This document shows positions 34,098-46,158 of a stretch of DNA of 64,000 nucleotides, one piece after another (the stretch's first letter is position 1; the number at the start of each line of letters is the position of its first letter). This stretch comes from Durusdinium trenchii. Its lineage: Eukaryota > Sar > Dinophyceae > Suessiales > Symbiodiniaceae. Below the pieces are notes generated by a model. That model made no database searches. It was given only the letters and a program-made list of their open reading frames with translations, and was not told where the DNA came from. The position numbers and the translations under genes were made by a program. The DNA lies in assembly GCA_963970005.1 (NCBI GenBank), contig CAXAMN010020890.1, positions 771,897 through 835,896 on the forward strand. The letters run 5' to 3'.

Positions 34098-35544
34098 CTG
34101 TGGATGGGGCCGGGGTGTTGTTTTCACGCTGAATCCACCATTCCTTCTCAGTCGCGAACGAGGCACATTCACCGAGCCCCAGAGGGGGAAGCGACATCGA
34201 TTCTCCAAGAGTCTCAAAGACAAAGAAGGCTGCTTGTCCCAAGCCAACTGGTCATTCCTTTTCTCAAATTCATCCCTGAAGCCAGTACAACCTCAAACAT
34301 CACTAAAATAATACTAAAACCGATCAAATCGAATAGAACTATAATAGAACTCAAAAACCTATCCTCATCTTCGATGATACATGAGACCTGACTCCTTGGA
34401 CTCACCGAACCTTCCCTTCCTACGTCCCTTCCCCCTCCGGTCGTCGTCCCTTCATCACCTGAACCTCGAAGAGCCCGCCACTGCGGAGGAGCGCTTGCCG
34501 CCTCCGGACCCACCGAGGCGAGCCGTTCGTACGAGCTTTTCGTATGGGGTTCTCAATGAGTACTCATGCCTAGATCTTGAGAGGATCCAAGATCTCTTGA
34601 GATCTCTGGAGTAAACAAATGGTAGAATATCTAGAGTAAACACGCGGTAGACATATTTACAATACTAAATGCATCTAAATTGGAATATATTGGAATGTCA
34701 CAGCGATTCATGGCATGATATGACATGTAACATCGGTCTGGAGATGTTTAGATTACAGATCAGTGGCCAGGTGGCTGATCCAAGGCCGGAGCCGGAGTAT
34801 GCTTCTTCATAGGGTGAAGAACTTGCTCCATGTTGGGTGAGCGGCAGTGTCTTCGGGAGATGTAATTGTCGCCCTTTTAAGCCGCTACTAAACTACCAAC
34901 ATGGCTGACTTTGGAGGAGTTATTATAGTTATATAGGTTCCAAACACAACCGTAACTGCCCACCGCTGTCCACCCTGTCTATCCACCATGACACGCCGTG
35001 TTTACACCAGCAGGATTTCCTTCCCCAAATGGCACGGACTCACGCAAACGCACTTTCCACCGAGGTCACGCAAAACCGCATGGCACAGCGACATCACCTT
35101 TCGAAAGCTTTGTATAGTTGTTAGTCTAATGAAGAATCACTATTCTAGTTCTAATAAAGACCCTTCGATCTGGAGGGTTTTTGGAATTTTTTACACGAGT
35201 GTAATAATCGATTGTATATAAGAAGTTTCCTGGGTGACTGTTTGGTTTTGAAGCCCTTCGCAGGTGACCCTATGTTGGACCACCCCGATTTCAGGGACCC
35301 CCTACTAAAAGAAAGGCGACCGGGGTTTCCTTATTAGGAGGGGACGCGTGTTTTTTAATAGGTGGACCGGATTATACGTACCGTTTGCTTGTGAGCGTTC
35401 ATTTCAACCCATCGAGCCCCACGCAGCCCAACTCAGCACCTGTTCGCCAAGAGGGAACCAAACCAGGCCAAAACCACCCAAAAAGCAACACGCACGACGC
35501 CTAGGACCCACGCTCGCCACTCGCTCCCATCCGCCATCTTCCGC
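34098..35544. other. No firm gene; one weak exon candidate
   Basis: At 34455-34643 a - strand frame contains KLVRTARLGGSGGGKRSSAV with AG|GT donors and could be an N-terminal exon of the gene at 34097. The opposite strand (34381-34614) is also open. Nothing else is supported. Confidence 0.4.
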
Positions 35545-35645
35545 CTGTCAGCGCCCCAAGCCACTGAAATGAAACGCCCAGCAGGCGCCAGTACTCGATG
35601 AAGGCCCCGCAGCACCGCCTGGCCTTTCGGATCCACCAGTTCCTC
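35545..35645 (-). CDS. Class I methyltransferase exon, motif III region
   Basis: This 101-nt exon starts CTGGAG|G in phase 0 and ends GACAG|GCGGAA (GC donor, phase 2). It reads EELVDPKGQAVLRGLHRVLA then PAGRFISVAWGADR. The pattern L-x-x-x-H-R-V-L-x-P-x-G-R-F-I-S is the post-motif-III strand-turn of SAM-dependent methyltransferases of the METTL13/EEF1A-lysine type. It lies on the same strand and downstream of the exons at 40921-39037 that carry motif I of the same fold, so both probably belong to one gene. The exons between (the acidic substrate-binding motif) were not found, and one could be hidden at the 10-N gap. On its own the exon could belong to a second methyltransferase. Confidence 0.6.
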
Positions 35646-37541
35646 CTCCAGGCACGTGCGGCCCGCGCGTCCGGCGCTGGAGGACGCCAACCCAAAGCCG
35701 CACCCGCGCGCGGTTATCACACGTCGGAGCGACGAGAGGATGGACGAAGCCGAGCCTAATTTCGGTGCCCGAGAGGTGCCCAGATGGGTGCCCGAGAGGT
35801 GCCCAGATCTACACATCTAAGATCATCTAAAATCACCTGTATAAGTCCGTAAGAGATCCGCAGATGTCCAGATGACCCACGAGCTTTGGGGACATTCCAG
35901 AACTACTGGGTGCTGGGTTTTGATGTTTGAGACATGGTATTTAACATGGATTGGGCACATGTAGTGCGATATCTGACTTTAAAATCAAAATCAACAATTG
36001 TCATCAATTGCCCAAGCAACATCACGGTCCCCAAAGCAATGAAGCTGACCAGAAATTGTCTTAGATAGATCCTTACTCCTGAGCGAGGCCCCAAATGCGA
36101 GGCTAAAGGTGCCATGATCATCGAGCCCTTCACCCCTGGATGAGTGCGAAGCCCCACGAGTGGTTCCCTTGTCCAGGGCTTGCTGGTGTCGCCTTGAACA
36201 CTTGGTACCTCAGACTGGCGTCTTCTTGAAGCCATCGTTTCTGCTGAGGTGTTACCAATAGCTGGCGGCATCCGTGCGTGAGCTATGAAATTCATCATAG
36301 TGGTACCCACAGCACCCGTTTGACTAGCCTTCTAGTGCACTTTGTCTATCTGATGGGGACCGTGCAGCTGCTAAATGCAACAAACAGCAGATTGCGCAGC
36401 TCCAGGTGTTTAGATCGAAGCTTGTTTTGCTCTTGCTCGTGCTTGTAAATTATAGAAACACACCATCGGGCGTCGGGCGTAGGAAAATTATGGTCTCCCG
36501 GGCCGCTTATTTTGGAGGGACGTCGCAGGCCGTTTAAGAGCGCGGGGAATTACACTATATAGTGTGTAGCAGGATTGTGTTGAAAGAGGTCACTGGACAT
36601 CATTAAAAAAAACAAACAATCTAAAACACAAAGGCATCCGCTTGAAGAAATAACGAGCCAGCAACACGCAAAGACAAGTAGAAAAAGAAAAAAAGGTTCA
36701 AAAGGCACCACAGAAAAAGACAAGAAAGGAAGAAGCAAAGCGAAAAAGATAGTCAATGTCAGAAAGTGAAACGGTAAAAAACAAAGAAGAAAACAATGCC
36801 AAAGGAAGACGAGATAGAAAGACACCAAGCTAGAAAAAAGCACGAGCACATGACACGGACAACAAAGGAGANNNNNNNNNNGGACGACGAAGCGCGACGC
36901 GCCTAGAGGTGATCTTTGTTTTTGGCAGCGGAAGACCTTGGAGCTAGAGCTTCGAACTGTCACGGCTACGGCGCAACCTGTGACACCTCAAATTGTGAGC
37001 AAATTGCTTGATTGATGACGACAGTTTGCAATTGGAGGCAGTAGTTCTTTTTTCCGAGTTCGGTGTTGTCACTCAGTCGGTTGTTGCGCAGCCGGTAGCA
37101 CCAGGCACATCCCAAGGTGCGTCTCCTGAGCAAGATCAGGTCGTAACATAACGTTTTCATCGAGGGGCAAGCCAAGCTTATATTTGTAGGGTTTTTGCTT
37201 TTCTAGATGTTCTGTCTCGTCGCTGCCCTTCTTGCGTCGACGCATGAGCGACTTTGTCACTGATGATGGATTTGCAGTTAAACTTGATCATCCTGACGAT
37301 CTTTACTAACCGCGCAATTTTTCATACTTTTTCGGGTACCTGGATCCCACGATGCAGTGTTGGCGCTTTGCGTTTACGCCGGCGCTGCGTTCTTTTGTTT
37401 TCCTCGGGTGCTTTTGTTGGTGCTTCGTCTCATATATCAATGGTTTTTGCCGACTTGTGCATTGCAAGAGGCGTGGCGGCAGCTTGGCTTGGTATACATT
37501 CCATGGGACCTAACTCGGCACCAAGTCGACTGCGTCAGAAC
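35646..37541. other. Probable methyltransferase intron DNA with purine-rich tract
   Basis: No supported exon. Bases 36601-36870 are strongly purine-rich on + (runs such as AAGAAAAAGAAAAAAAGG), so the - strand transcript would carry a 270-nt pyrimidine tract. It ends directly at the N gap. The - strand open frame across it is a composition artefact. Confidence 0.5.
36872..36881. other. Assembly gap of 10 N
   Basis: Ten undetermined bases, probably a placeholder of arbitrary length, adjoining the purine-rich tract. Confidence 1.
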
Positions 37542-37733
37542 TTATCTCCTTGGACTCACAAAGGATGGCATCCAGCCTTGGCTCAGGAAAGCGCCCAACA
37601 TGTGGAGATCCACCAGTTCCTTGAACGATGTCTTCAAGGTTTTCTGTGTTTGGATGGCACCTGACTTTGGCTTCCTTTTGCCTGACATGTCCATGGTGTT
37701 CGATGTTCTTTCAATGGCTTTTCTACCTTTCAC
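37542..37733 (-). CDS. Unidentified basic C-terminal segment, weak
   Basis: After an AG|G acceptor (GGACCACAG|GTG) a phase-0 frame of 63 codons runs to TAA. It reads VKGRKAIERTSNTMDMSGKR ... TQKTLKTSFKELVDLHMLGA and ends in FVSPRR. The + strand is open over the same bases (37357-37779, 140 codons) with similar quality. If the - reading is real it ends a gene inside what I take as the methyltransferase region, which argues either against it or for two methyltransferase genes. No family is recognised. Confidence 0.28.
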   Translation of the reverse strand: MKGRKAIERTSNTMDMSGKRKPKSGAIQTQKTLKTSFKELVDLHMLGAFLSQGWMPSFVSPRR

Positions 37734-39036
37734 CTGTGGTCCAAGCATGGAAACCCAAGGTCTAAGGTCGAGTAATTAGTTCCTGAACAGTTCCTGCTGA
37801 CGAAGCAGCGTGAACTTCTCCAGGACCAAGTCAAAGGTCCCTGAACATAGCCTGAGAACGGAATTTCTACGAGTCTCACTGGGGTAAGGGATGTGAAGTC
37901 TGATTTGATCCAAGCCCAACTTACATTTTGCATGTGCTGGATGAGCACGCCACAGTCAATGTATGTCAATGCGTCTTCCGACAAGCCGCGTGTAGTTGCT
38001 TCACCCAGAAAAGAACCTGCCCCTCGCAGCACTGTGGAGGGACTCATCGGCAAATGGCTACCTCATCAGCCTGGCTTGGCCAATCGAAGGCCAAATCGAA
38101 ACGATAAGGAGCCCATCCTGGAGCCATGGCCCGGAGATTTTTCAGGACTTCCGCCACGATCATGCGGAACTCAGGAGCTGAGACTTATGGACCCAACAAA
38201 TCGTTCATATCATCTGCCCTAAGAATCCTCAGACCCTCCATAGTAGGGGTCGGACCCTCCATAGCAGGGGCTTCCCTCAAAACCCTTTCAATTTGAGGGC
38301 CCGGATTTGTAGGATGGAACGCATCATGAACGTTTTTGGCCAGGGTTGGTGAGGCTGGTGAGCTATATCCACTCAACCATTCACCGAAGCTTCTCGTGAT
38401 CTCCGTCCGTCCGGGGACCCCCACTCTGACAGATCCGTCAGGTCCATCTTTTGCCAGGCAACACCTGACGTTGGTCGCTGGTCTGATGGAGCACCTTGGT
38501 TCAAACAAAAGACCCTAATTTAGGCCCTTCACATGAAAAATGAGCGTCAGTTTCATTGTTTGGCCAGAAAACCATGTCACGCTCTTGTATAATTTCCTTG
38601 AGAGGCTCAAACAAGTCAATAGTTGGAAGGTAGTGCTAAAGCAGTCATATTTTGCACAATATTGATCGGTTGGATCACCTCTAAAGCGTGTCTTTGTTCA
38701 TGTCTTGGCCTACCACGAACCTTTCACACACGTGGTCGTTCTGGGCAGCGTTCTAGATCTTGTAGACTTTGGGGCTATGCTGCCCTCTACGCACAGAAGC
38801 ATAGAAGCGCATACGAAGAAACAGCACCCGTGTAGCCAGGGGTCTCTGTAGTGACCTCGAGAGAGTTGACATGCCAAATTACTTAATGATTGTTTCCCTA
38901 CGATGCTTCTATATGTTTCTTGAAGAACATTACAACATATATGTATATATATATATGATGATGATTGATGATGGTATTGGGTTCGGGGTCGTATAAGTTG
39001 AGCCCATTTCGACCTCCTCCGCTGCCTCCGCGGCGC
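37734..39036. other. No firm gene
   Basis: A - strand frame of 107 codons (38185-38508, ending DDMNDLLGP) looks protein-like but has no clear acceptor with matching phase. An (AT)n run lies near 38938-38956. Otherwise nothing is seen. Confidence 0.4.
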
Positions 39037-40921
39037 CTGCCGAGTTGCCCGCCGCTCGCTCGTCCCAGCGCCCGGCCATGAGCTTCACGACTTCCTAGCA
39101 GCGTGGACGGGGGGTGGCGTGGGGCGGCACCCCAAAAGGAGAGGTCAAATGGAACTCCGATGTGTTTGGAGTGTTAAGGTGACTGGTTGGAAAGGGACAA
39201 ATGCTGAAAAGCTAGAAAAAGTATATCTAAGATTCAACCTGGAACGCGCTTGCGATAAAGATAATCTACTGAGTAGAAACCGAGCAAGAGACTTGTCCCG
39301 ATTCGTTGGCGACATCATCTGAAATCCGTGGATCGGGTATAATTACATGTGTTACAGGTGTATATACACTATATAATATTGTATTATATATATCTGAAAG
39401 TCCAAAGACCATATTTTGACGGACTGAAGCAAAGGAAGTTCCTTTTCAGGTCACCCAAAGATCATTCTTTCTATATCCTTTTATAGCCTTTGACTCCCAG
39501 GGTATATGTAAATCGATCAATCGACCGTGCTGAGCTCTCCCTCACGTCGGAGGCTGAAGTAAATTCGACCAAAGAACACCGAGGAATACCGTAAAAGCCT
39601 CTCCCAGTGGGACGGGCCCTTGCCTCGCTGAAGTCAATGTTGAGAATTTGACCTTGGGGCGGTGTTGATTGAGGTGAAATCGAATAAGATCATGAGGTGT
39701 AGACAAGCGTGCAATGGCTTGGATTGTTTTGGCCTTTTGTTAAGCGTGTTTACCATCAAATTGGTGTCTGTGATTGGGTCGTTTTCTCCGCACGAAGAAG
39801 AAGTAATTACCAAGAATGTATTGAAACAAACATTCTCAAGCTTCGGCAGCTCAAACACTTTCCTATGAGCAGCCTAACGGAGCCTTTGACAGAGCAGCTG
39901 AGCAGTGTTTTTGGCGGGGCCATATCGTCAAACAATTTGTCAGTTGATCATATGTTCTAAACGTGCAGCTCACCGGTTGACTCGTTTGGCCAAGTGGCGA
40001 AAGCCATCGCGCCAAAGACCCTCTGTGACATTGCTGGTGCCACAGCCTCTGCAATCGAGAAACTACTTTCCCCACCTTCCCCACAATGGAGGTTCAAACG
40101 AATGCACTTAAAATGAGCCTGGAACGCCAAAACCACCTAAAGTGTTCAACGTGTTCATAAAATTGCATAAAATCTTGCTGGTGATCCTTAAGCCACTTGA
40201 GGGTGCCCTCCCCACCGCACCCATATCGCTCCAAACCTGAAACCATCTGCAGCAAGTCCAAACTCTGTGGAGGTGACCCCACGGGCCGACTCTGTCTTTC
40301 AAGGAGCATCAGCAAGAAGTTCTGCCTGGTGCGACTCGTAGGGAATGAGGGAATTACCTCCAAATAGAGATTCCTTAAGCTCCATTCCCTCATTCCTCAC
40401 TAAGCACCTGTCACAGTTTGACTATGACCCTTAGACCCCCACACCTTCCTCTTAGGGCTTGGAACCCCAGACCGAAGTTGCTTTGGCTCATCTACCGATC
40501 CTGTGGCTCAAACATCACCATCCAGTCACCCAATGGGTCAAGGCATGTCGAAAGCTCGAGAGGTTCCTGGGTCAAAGGATGAGACATTTCAGTCACCTGA
40601 TGCCACAGTTGATCTCCAGCGAGGTGCTCCACGCCAACTCTCGCGCCGCCACCTCGCGCCTACATGGAGCACCCGACAGGCTTCTCGCTGGGCTCGTGGG
40701 AGCTGCAGTAAACCCATGAGGAGAGGGCGTAAGTCCTGCAAGAACTGGGATGGGGGAGCTGGCAGGACAGAGTGGATAAACAACACACCACCACACCACC
40801 ACCAGGTCAGAAAATCAAAGTTCTGAAGAAATGAATCATGCTCTCTGATCTCTTCCAACTCATGACCAAGTGATCTTCTGATTGCTTGCTTTAGGGAAAC
40901 AATCGCTTGGTTTGCAAACAT
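39037..40921 (-). CDS. Class I SAM-dependent methyltransferase, N-terminal exons with motif I
   Basis: Exons: 40921-40817 (MFANQAIVSLKQAIRRSLGH..., possible start), 40735-40653 (DLRPLLMGLLQLPRAQREAC...), 40325-40108 (QNFLLMLLERQSRPVG... to SRLILS), 40046-39999 (CGTSNVTEGLWRDGF), 39652-39624 (QILNIDFSE) and 39094-39037 (EVVKLMAGRWDERAAGNSAG). All junctions keep frame; acceptors are AG|G. Joined, residues 136-140 are SCGTS, then ILNIDFSE at 154-161. This is motif I (SAM-binding GCG-S) and the acidic end of strand 2 (NIDFS), as in METTL13-like enzymes that methylate lysine or the N-terminus of eEF1A. The usual first glycine of motif I is Ser here. Two introns are unusually short (81 and 61 nt), so the first exon and the end of the third are less sure. 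The rest of the domain lies to the left. Confidence 0.68.
40342..40396. repeat. Perfect 13-nt inverted repeat
   Basis: GGAATGAGGGAAT at 40342-40354 and its exact complement at 40384-40396, with a 29-nt loop, lie in the intron between methyltransferase exons 2 and 3. Confidence 0.85.
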
Positions 40922-41833
40922 AGCTGGTGTTGCCTCATATCCATAGAGGGTATCATAGCTCTTGGGGCGATCGGCATAGAACTCCTCGGTCGTGGCGACA
41001 ACGATGCTGGCCGGTGAACATTGTGGGACGTGCTGGATTTGGGTCCTCCAATCGCAACGGATGATGTGGCTGGAAATGAGGAATCAACGCTTTTGGAGGC
41101 ATGAGATATGACACAAACACATGTCAACTCCCCCACGCTCTGGTGAGTGGATTGTGTTTGTCACTCGAAAAAACAAGCGGGTTCTGACCATTCACCAGTA
41201 CGTGTGTGCATCTGACCGCATCGCACCCTACACATCAAACATCAATGGAGGAAGTCACCGATGGTACTTTTCCAGTCTTCCAAATAATTGGACCTTCTTT
41301 TTGTTGGCAAAATACAAACACATGCACAAAGAGGTACGCCAATGTGTTTCAAACAGCTTCCACGCCAAGTGCAGTTCAGCTTCTTCCCAGTAAGCTAAAG
41401 ATGAAGCAGAAGATCTCTGTGCCATAGCAAACCCCGGGATGAAAATAGCATGTTGTACCCTACAGTGCCTGGCTCCAATCTTTGTGTTTTCCAGCACTCT
41501 TCCCGTATCACTATTGTCATCTTGGCTTTTCAGGCACCTGCACATGTACAAGCTGCATTTGTTGCGTGCAGTAAGCCCACAGGCGCCGTAGTGGCATTGG
41601 CTAGTGCCTGTTCAAACACTTCGATTGGAATGACTGCAATGATCTGTAGTGCAGTCAACTTAGTTTTATGAAGTTGTCTGCACACCGCTTGAGTCAGCCC
41701 CTCATCTATATACCCTCCTCATGCTGCAGCCTGCTGGAGGGAGCACCAACTGTCTAACCTAACGTGGTACGATCAGGAACCAACCCCTCCATTGCACAGG
41801 ATCGCCCACCTCACGACCTGTACCAAATGAGAG

Positions 41834-41845
41834 CTTGAGCCAAAA
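41834..41845 (-). other. Possible relict of the dinoflagellate spliced leader
   Basis: On the - strand the 12 bases TTTTGGCTCAAG equal the 3' end of the conserved dinoflagellate spliced leader. Just upstream, GCCATCA stands where the leader has GCCA, so with a short insertion the match extends to GCCA. Such relicts mark cDNA-derived copies of trans-spliced mRNAs, but no coding sequence follows recognisably. Confidence 0.3.
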
Positions 41846-41849
41846 ATGA

Positions 41850-42026
41850 TGGCAAAGCTCAGTTCCCACCCTACCACCCATAGAAGAATTCGCTGTTCAT
41901 TGTTACTACGGCCTTACAGCCCCTCACAAAAAGAGCATCCATCTGGCAAAGGATGGCAAAGGGATTTGCATTTCAGCGGATGAATTTGCGGCGTGGATTC
42001 AACATCTGCAGGCGCTGAAACCTTGA
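41850..42026 (+). CDS. Unidentified C-terminal segment, weak
   Basis: An open + frame of 58 codons ends in TGA and reads ...EEFAVHCYYGLTAPHKKSIH LAKDGKGICISADEFAAWIQ HLQALKP. It looks like a folded protein end. The nearest acceptors are CATAG|A and CTCAG|T, not the AG|G used elsewhere, and third positions are not G/C-rich. It may be a decayed gene copy. It lies right beside the possible leader relict, but on the opposite strand. Confidence 0.27.
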   Translation, partial: WQSSVPTLPPIEEFAVHCYYGLTAPHKKSIHLAKDGKGICISADEFAAWIQHLQALKP

Positions 42027-45000
42027 CGACTGGCTTTACAAGGAAATCGACTGGCCGTTCAAGTTATCGTGATCGAATGGGCCCTTCAGGCAAAGCAGGA
42101 CTGTTGATGGCTGTAGGCCGATGGAGATCAGATCCAAAGGGGAAACAGTCATAATCCCATACAACTGTCGTCTTGAGTGCGCATAGGTATATAGGTATAT
42201 ACTTCTTGGTGAAAGCAAATGACATCAAAAAGTTATTTTCACAAAGAGCTTGTGACTGAACACCTGTGGTTTGAGGGATTGTGGGATCTTTGAATAATGC
42301 CGCACTATCCAACGAGTTCCAAGATTTCAGAAGCCAACGAGGACCTTCGGAAGGACGTCCGGTTGCTTTGGGAGAAACCCGTTGTCCGACAACAGTCCCA
42401 ACACACATTCCTGTTACCCGCGCCCTTTCCTTGGCTCTGCTACTTTCAAGTTTCAGTAGCAAAGGATGTGAAACGAAAAGACTTTTGTTTCTTTTCATGG
42501 TCGGAGAGCGGATGTCTTGCGCCGATTCGGAATGACGGATGTGGCACCTCACATGGTTGTCCTCTCATCTCAGCTGAGGTGGATAGGCGGAACATGGTGG
42601 AATTCCACCTTCCATGGCCTGTCTTCAGAAGTGGTTCAAATATATGTTACAAATCTCGAGTATATATAATTATGCACAAAGAAGCCTAGTTCATCCGCCA
42701 ATGGGACCTGACGCCTGTCCGTGCGGAGCTCAAGCAAAGCATCTCAATAGGAGATCTTGGTGCGTGCGTTCCGAGCAGACCTCAGAACTCAGCTGGTTCT
42801 GTGGGTGGTACTCTCAGGGTTGGATGGCTCCATCAAGCTATCATGAGCTATCATGAGCTGCATGCATTTCGCTATTTGCCTGTGAATCACGCTCATGACT
42901 TGTGGGGTCTTTGTCTTAGGAGAAGAGGGTCCAAGATCTCTTTTCAATGAACCGCAGCACTGTTGTTTGTTCTTTTTTTGGGGGGACCTGATCCTTGTTT
43001 CAAGGAAACACTCCAAGATTCACATCTGGACGTTCTAGACGTTCAAGCTATAAACGCACATGTCACATGTCTGACATCTTCTGACATCTTCTGACACTGA
43101 TGTAAACAGTGGGGATCACCGCTTGAATCCCGGAACAAAGCGTGGATGAGTTAGGACTCAAACCATGTCTTTGAAGGCAATGGGACTGCGGGTATTGCAC
43201 ATGTGGTTCACCTGATGTTTGCTGCGTTTTGGCCTTTGCCCTGGAAACTCGAACCACAGAGTTTCGAGTGGTTTGTTGAATTAGCAATCTAGCATTGTTT
43301 TTGAAGTGGGATCGGTCTGCTTGGTCAGTTTGTGTCGGTTGAAGTTTCTACATCAAGGAAGGTATTTCGATCGTATTTGATATCCAAATGGCAGAATCAT
43401 GCCTGGGCACTTGGATTTGGTGATTTACCACAGATTCGGATTTGCTGGCCTTTTGGGGTTCGCATTGCATCTACATCAACTCTAATTTGATCATTAAACC
43501 CCGGGAGGCCCGGCAAGGGATTGGTGCCGATGTGCATGATCTTCGAGGGCTCCTGGACGACGTCGCCGACGTGATCGAGTCGACGAACGAGGAAGAACGA
43601 GTCGTCGACGACGTCGTCGACGTGATGGACACGGAGCGATGTCCCACGTCATGTGCGATCGTTCACCGACTTCGATGGTGTAATGGATTTTTTGGGGGGT
43701 GCAGGTTGGAACAAAGGAGAAGAAACAAACACGGCGTGGCCACAACGAATCATTGGGTATATCAACCATGGGATGAGAGCATACTGATGGTGCGACTGGC
43801 GCCGGGGCAAAATCACGAATGCAACGCTTCTTTTCCTTCCTGCAGATCAACGCACGGTGCTCTTACCTTACTCTATGATTTGTTGAATCAACGGATTCAA
43901 CTTCTTAAGGCACTTCTTTGCCATCTTGGAAATCTTGGGCATGATTTAAACGCTGATCCTGTAAGCAAAGGGGTTGAGTTGGGACAGCAAAATGTCGAAC
44001 TAAGCACCAAACAAATACTAATGACAACATTGACATACATACTAAGAACGCATTCTAGGCAGCGCGTAAAACCACCTGCAACCAATGAAACACATATCAA
44101 TACGTATCATATAGAACATAAAGTAGAACCTTTGTAAGGTTCCACCGCTCGAGCTACTCCTCTGCTCTTTGTATATCTCACGTCCTCTGATTCTCGAGGT
44201 TTTGGCCAATGCTGTCTCATCCTGCGATCTAAAAATAGATGGCTCGGGAAGCCACTCTGTGACTCAGGATAGTCACCAAGTTTCAACGTGTGAGTTCGGC
44301 TCTCGGCTCTCCTTGTTGCAGGACATGAAGATCCGGGCCAGGTCTGCATTTCCACCTCGTATTCCAGGCAAAGATCGGAGGGATGAAAACGTTTCCAGGA
44401 GACCATGGCACTCAGAATCTGGCAGCGTCGCAGGGGTGACCCTCAAAAACCATCAAAACCGGTCTTGCCATGGTCTGGTCGGTGGCAAACAGGAAATTTC
44501 AAGCCTCGTGCATCACTGTGACATCTTGGAAAGTTGGAGTGATCAGGAGGGAAAAGAACAGAACGGTTCCACTACCTCAAAAAGGCTGCACTTGGTCTTT
44601 TGCCAAATGGATCTTCTTTAATTCTATTCATGGGGTCATGATGGAGCCCATGAGTTCAGCTCCCAACCTCCGCAACGGGACGGACACGGTGGACCATTGG
44701 CCATCGGCGGACCCCCCATGGTGGGACATGGTCGGTCGCACATCCGTGGGTGGACACGGTTGGTGCGACTCCCACTGAGGATCCATGCCATGGGTCCGAG
44801 CTGCTTCGAACATCTCAAACCTCGCAGCCGATCAGGGCCGGTCCGAGGGATTTGGGGTGAGGAGCGGGGGGGGTCCGGGCGGTGTTGGACGCCAAAGTTG
44901 TGGCAACGGCTTAGCAAAGGTAAAGTATAGGAAGAATGGCCTGGAAGTCCAAAGACGACCATATTTAGCACCACCGAAGTAAAGGACATGTATCTTCTTA

Positions 45001-46158
45001 AGGTTCTTATCACCTAAAGAACCTTGATTTACATTGATTTTCTATGTTTTAATATGTCTTAATGTCATAATCCATATTAATCCCAGTGGACTGCCAGGGA
45101 ATAAATACTACGTGTTTAAATCAACGGAATCTTCCAGCCAGCTTGCCGGCTCCAGGACCCCAGAAATGGCCGCTTGACTGAAGTCCCTCGGTCACTTGAG
45201 ACATTGACCACTCGATGAGGGAGAGATATGGAGAGATCATTTCAAGATATCTCATTTCAAGATACGATGAGGACCACCGATCATTTCAAGATATGGAGAG
45301 ATCATTTCAAGATACAAGGTTTGAACGATGTGGTGGTCCTCAAAGAGTCGCAGGGATTGGCAGCCTCAAGCACTTGCTTGCTCTATCAGATTCGATCACC
45401 TTCTCAACGTAGAGGGTAATAATGCACCAGGCATTAGCAGGATATATTTAGGAATATGACCCTGTCACAATTGAATCAGTCCTGTTCCATCATATCACGC
45501 CAACACTGCGCCATGACACCCACATATTCCATCATACTCCCACACCATCCCACACCTACCTCCACCAAAAGGGTCTACCGTGGGAGATCAATCACATCGA
45601 AAAAGACCCACGGACCTAGTGTTCACCGCCTGACCTGCGGTCCCAGGTGCCCACGTGTGTGGAAGAAGCAATGTTTGGCATCGTCCGGAGCATACCTTCG
45701 GCTCCGAAGAACATGATGGGACGAAAAAGGATCTTTTGGGCGGGGCGAAGAAGGGTTTGCTGTTTGTGCCTGGGGATGATTGAAATTCAAAAATAACATC
45801 CGTGGGTGAAGGGTGAGGGTGAAGGGTGAAGGGCAAACTGTGTCATTGTGTGAACTGGTCTATCTTGGATATCGGGGATGAGGCCAGCCATGGGTCTGGC
45901 CGCAGGGTGACATGGAAGGTGGTGTGATACTTTTTGGTTGTGTTTTCCAATGCCAAAGGAATTTGTGGTGTGAAATGGTGTGAATACACCAATGTCACTC
46001 CTTTAAGGGTGGACCGAACGTGCCTCTTCCAGGCCCCAAGTGAACCTCTGGCATGAAAGCAGGCATTGAAGTGGGCTCAAAGTTGAAAGAACATATCCAA
46101 TGTCCTTAGTCACCATCTGATGAATCTGAAGCGCGGCGCTGCTCAAACCTCACAAAAG
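42027..46158. other. No firm gene; several strand-ambiguous open frames
   Basis: Long frames exist at 42064-42552 (- strand, 162 codons; two + frames equally open), 43442-44137 (+, 231 codons) and 44169-44621 (+, 150 codons). Local splice-like pieces are visible: CCTTCCTGCAG|A to GATCCT|GTAAGC on + at 43847-43958; CCAG|GAGCCC with EPSKIMHIGTNPLP on - near 43553; TTGCAG|G with DMKIRARSAFPPRIPG on + at 44327. None links to a second exon in phase, so strand and boundaries stay open. Confidence 0.4.
45228..45315 (+). repeat. GATCATTTCAAGATA short tandem cluster
   Basis: Four copies of TCATTTCAAGATA(T/C), some preceded by GGAGAGA, occur within 88 bp, at about 45238, 45253, 45281 and 45302. Confidence 0.85.

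Noticed and set aside
36550..36963. - strand frame of 137 codons rich in Leu/Phe/Val, resembling a multi-pass membrane protein
   Set aside because: It is produced by a 270-nt pyrimidine-rich tract and crosses the N gap; no splice sites or family motif.
42064..42552. - strand frame of 162 codons
   Set aside because: Two + strand frames are equally open, third positions are not G/C-rich, and no AG|G acceptor fits.
43442..44137. + strand frame of 231 codons (ADVHDLRGLLDDVADVIEST...)
   Set aside because: Part comes from a low-complexity GACGTCGTC run; both strands are open, and the local splice signals point to short pieces on either strand.
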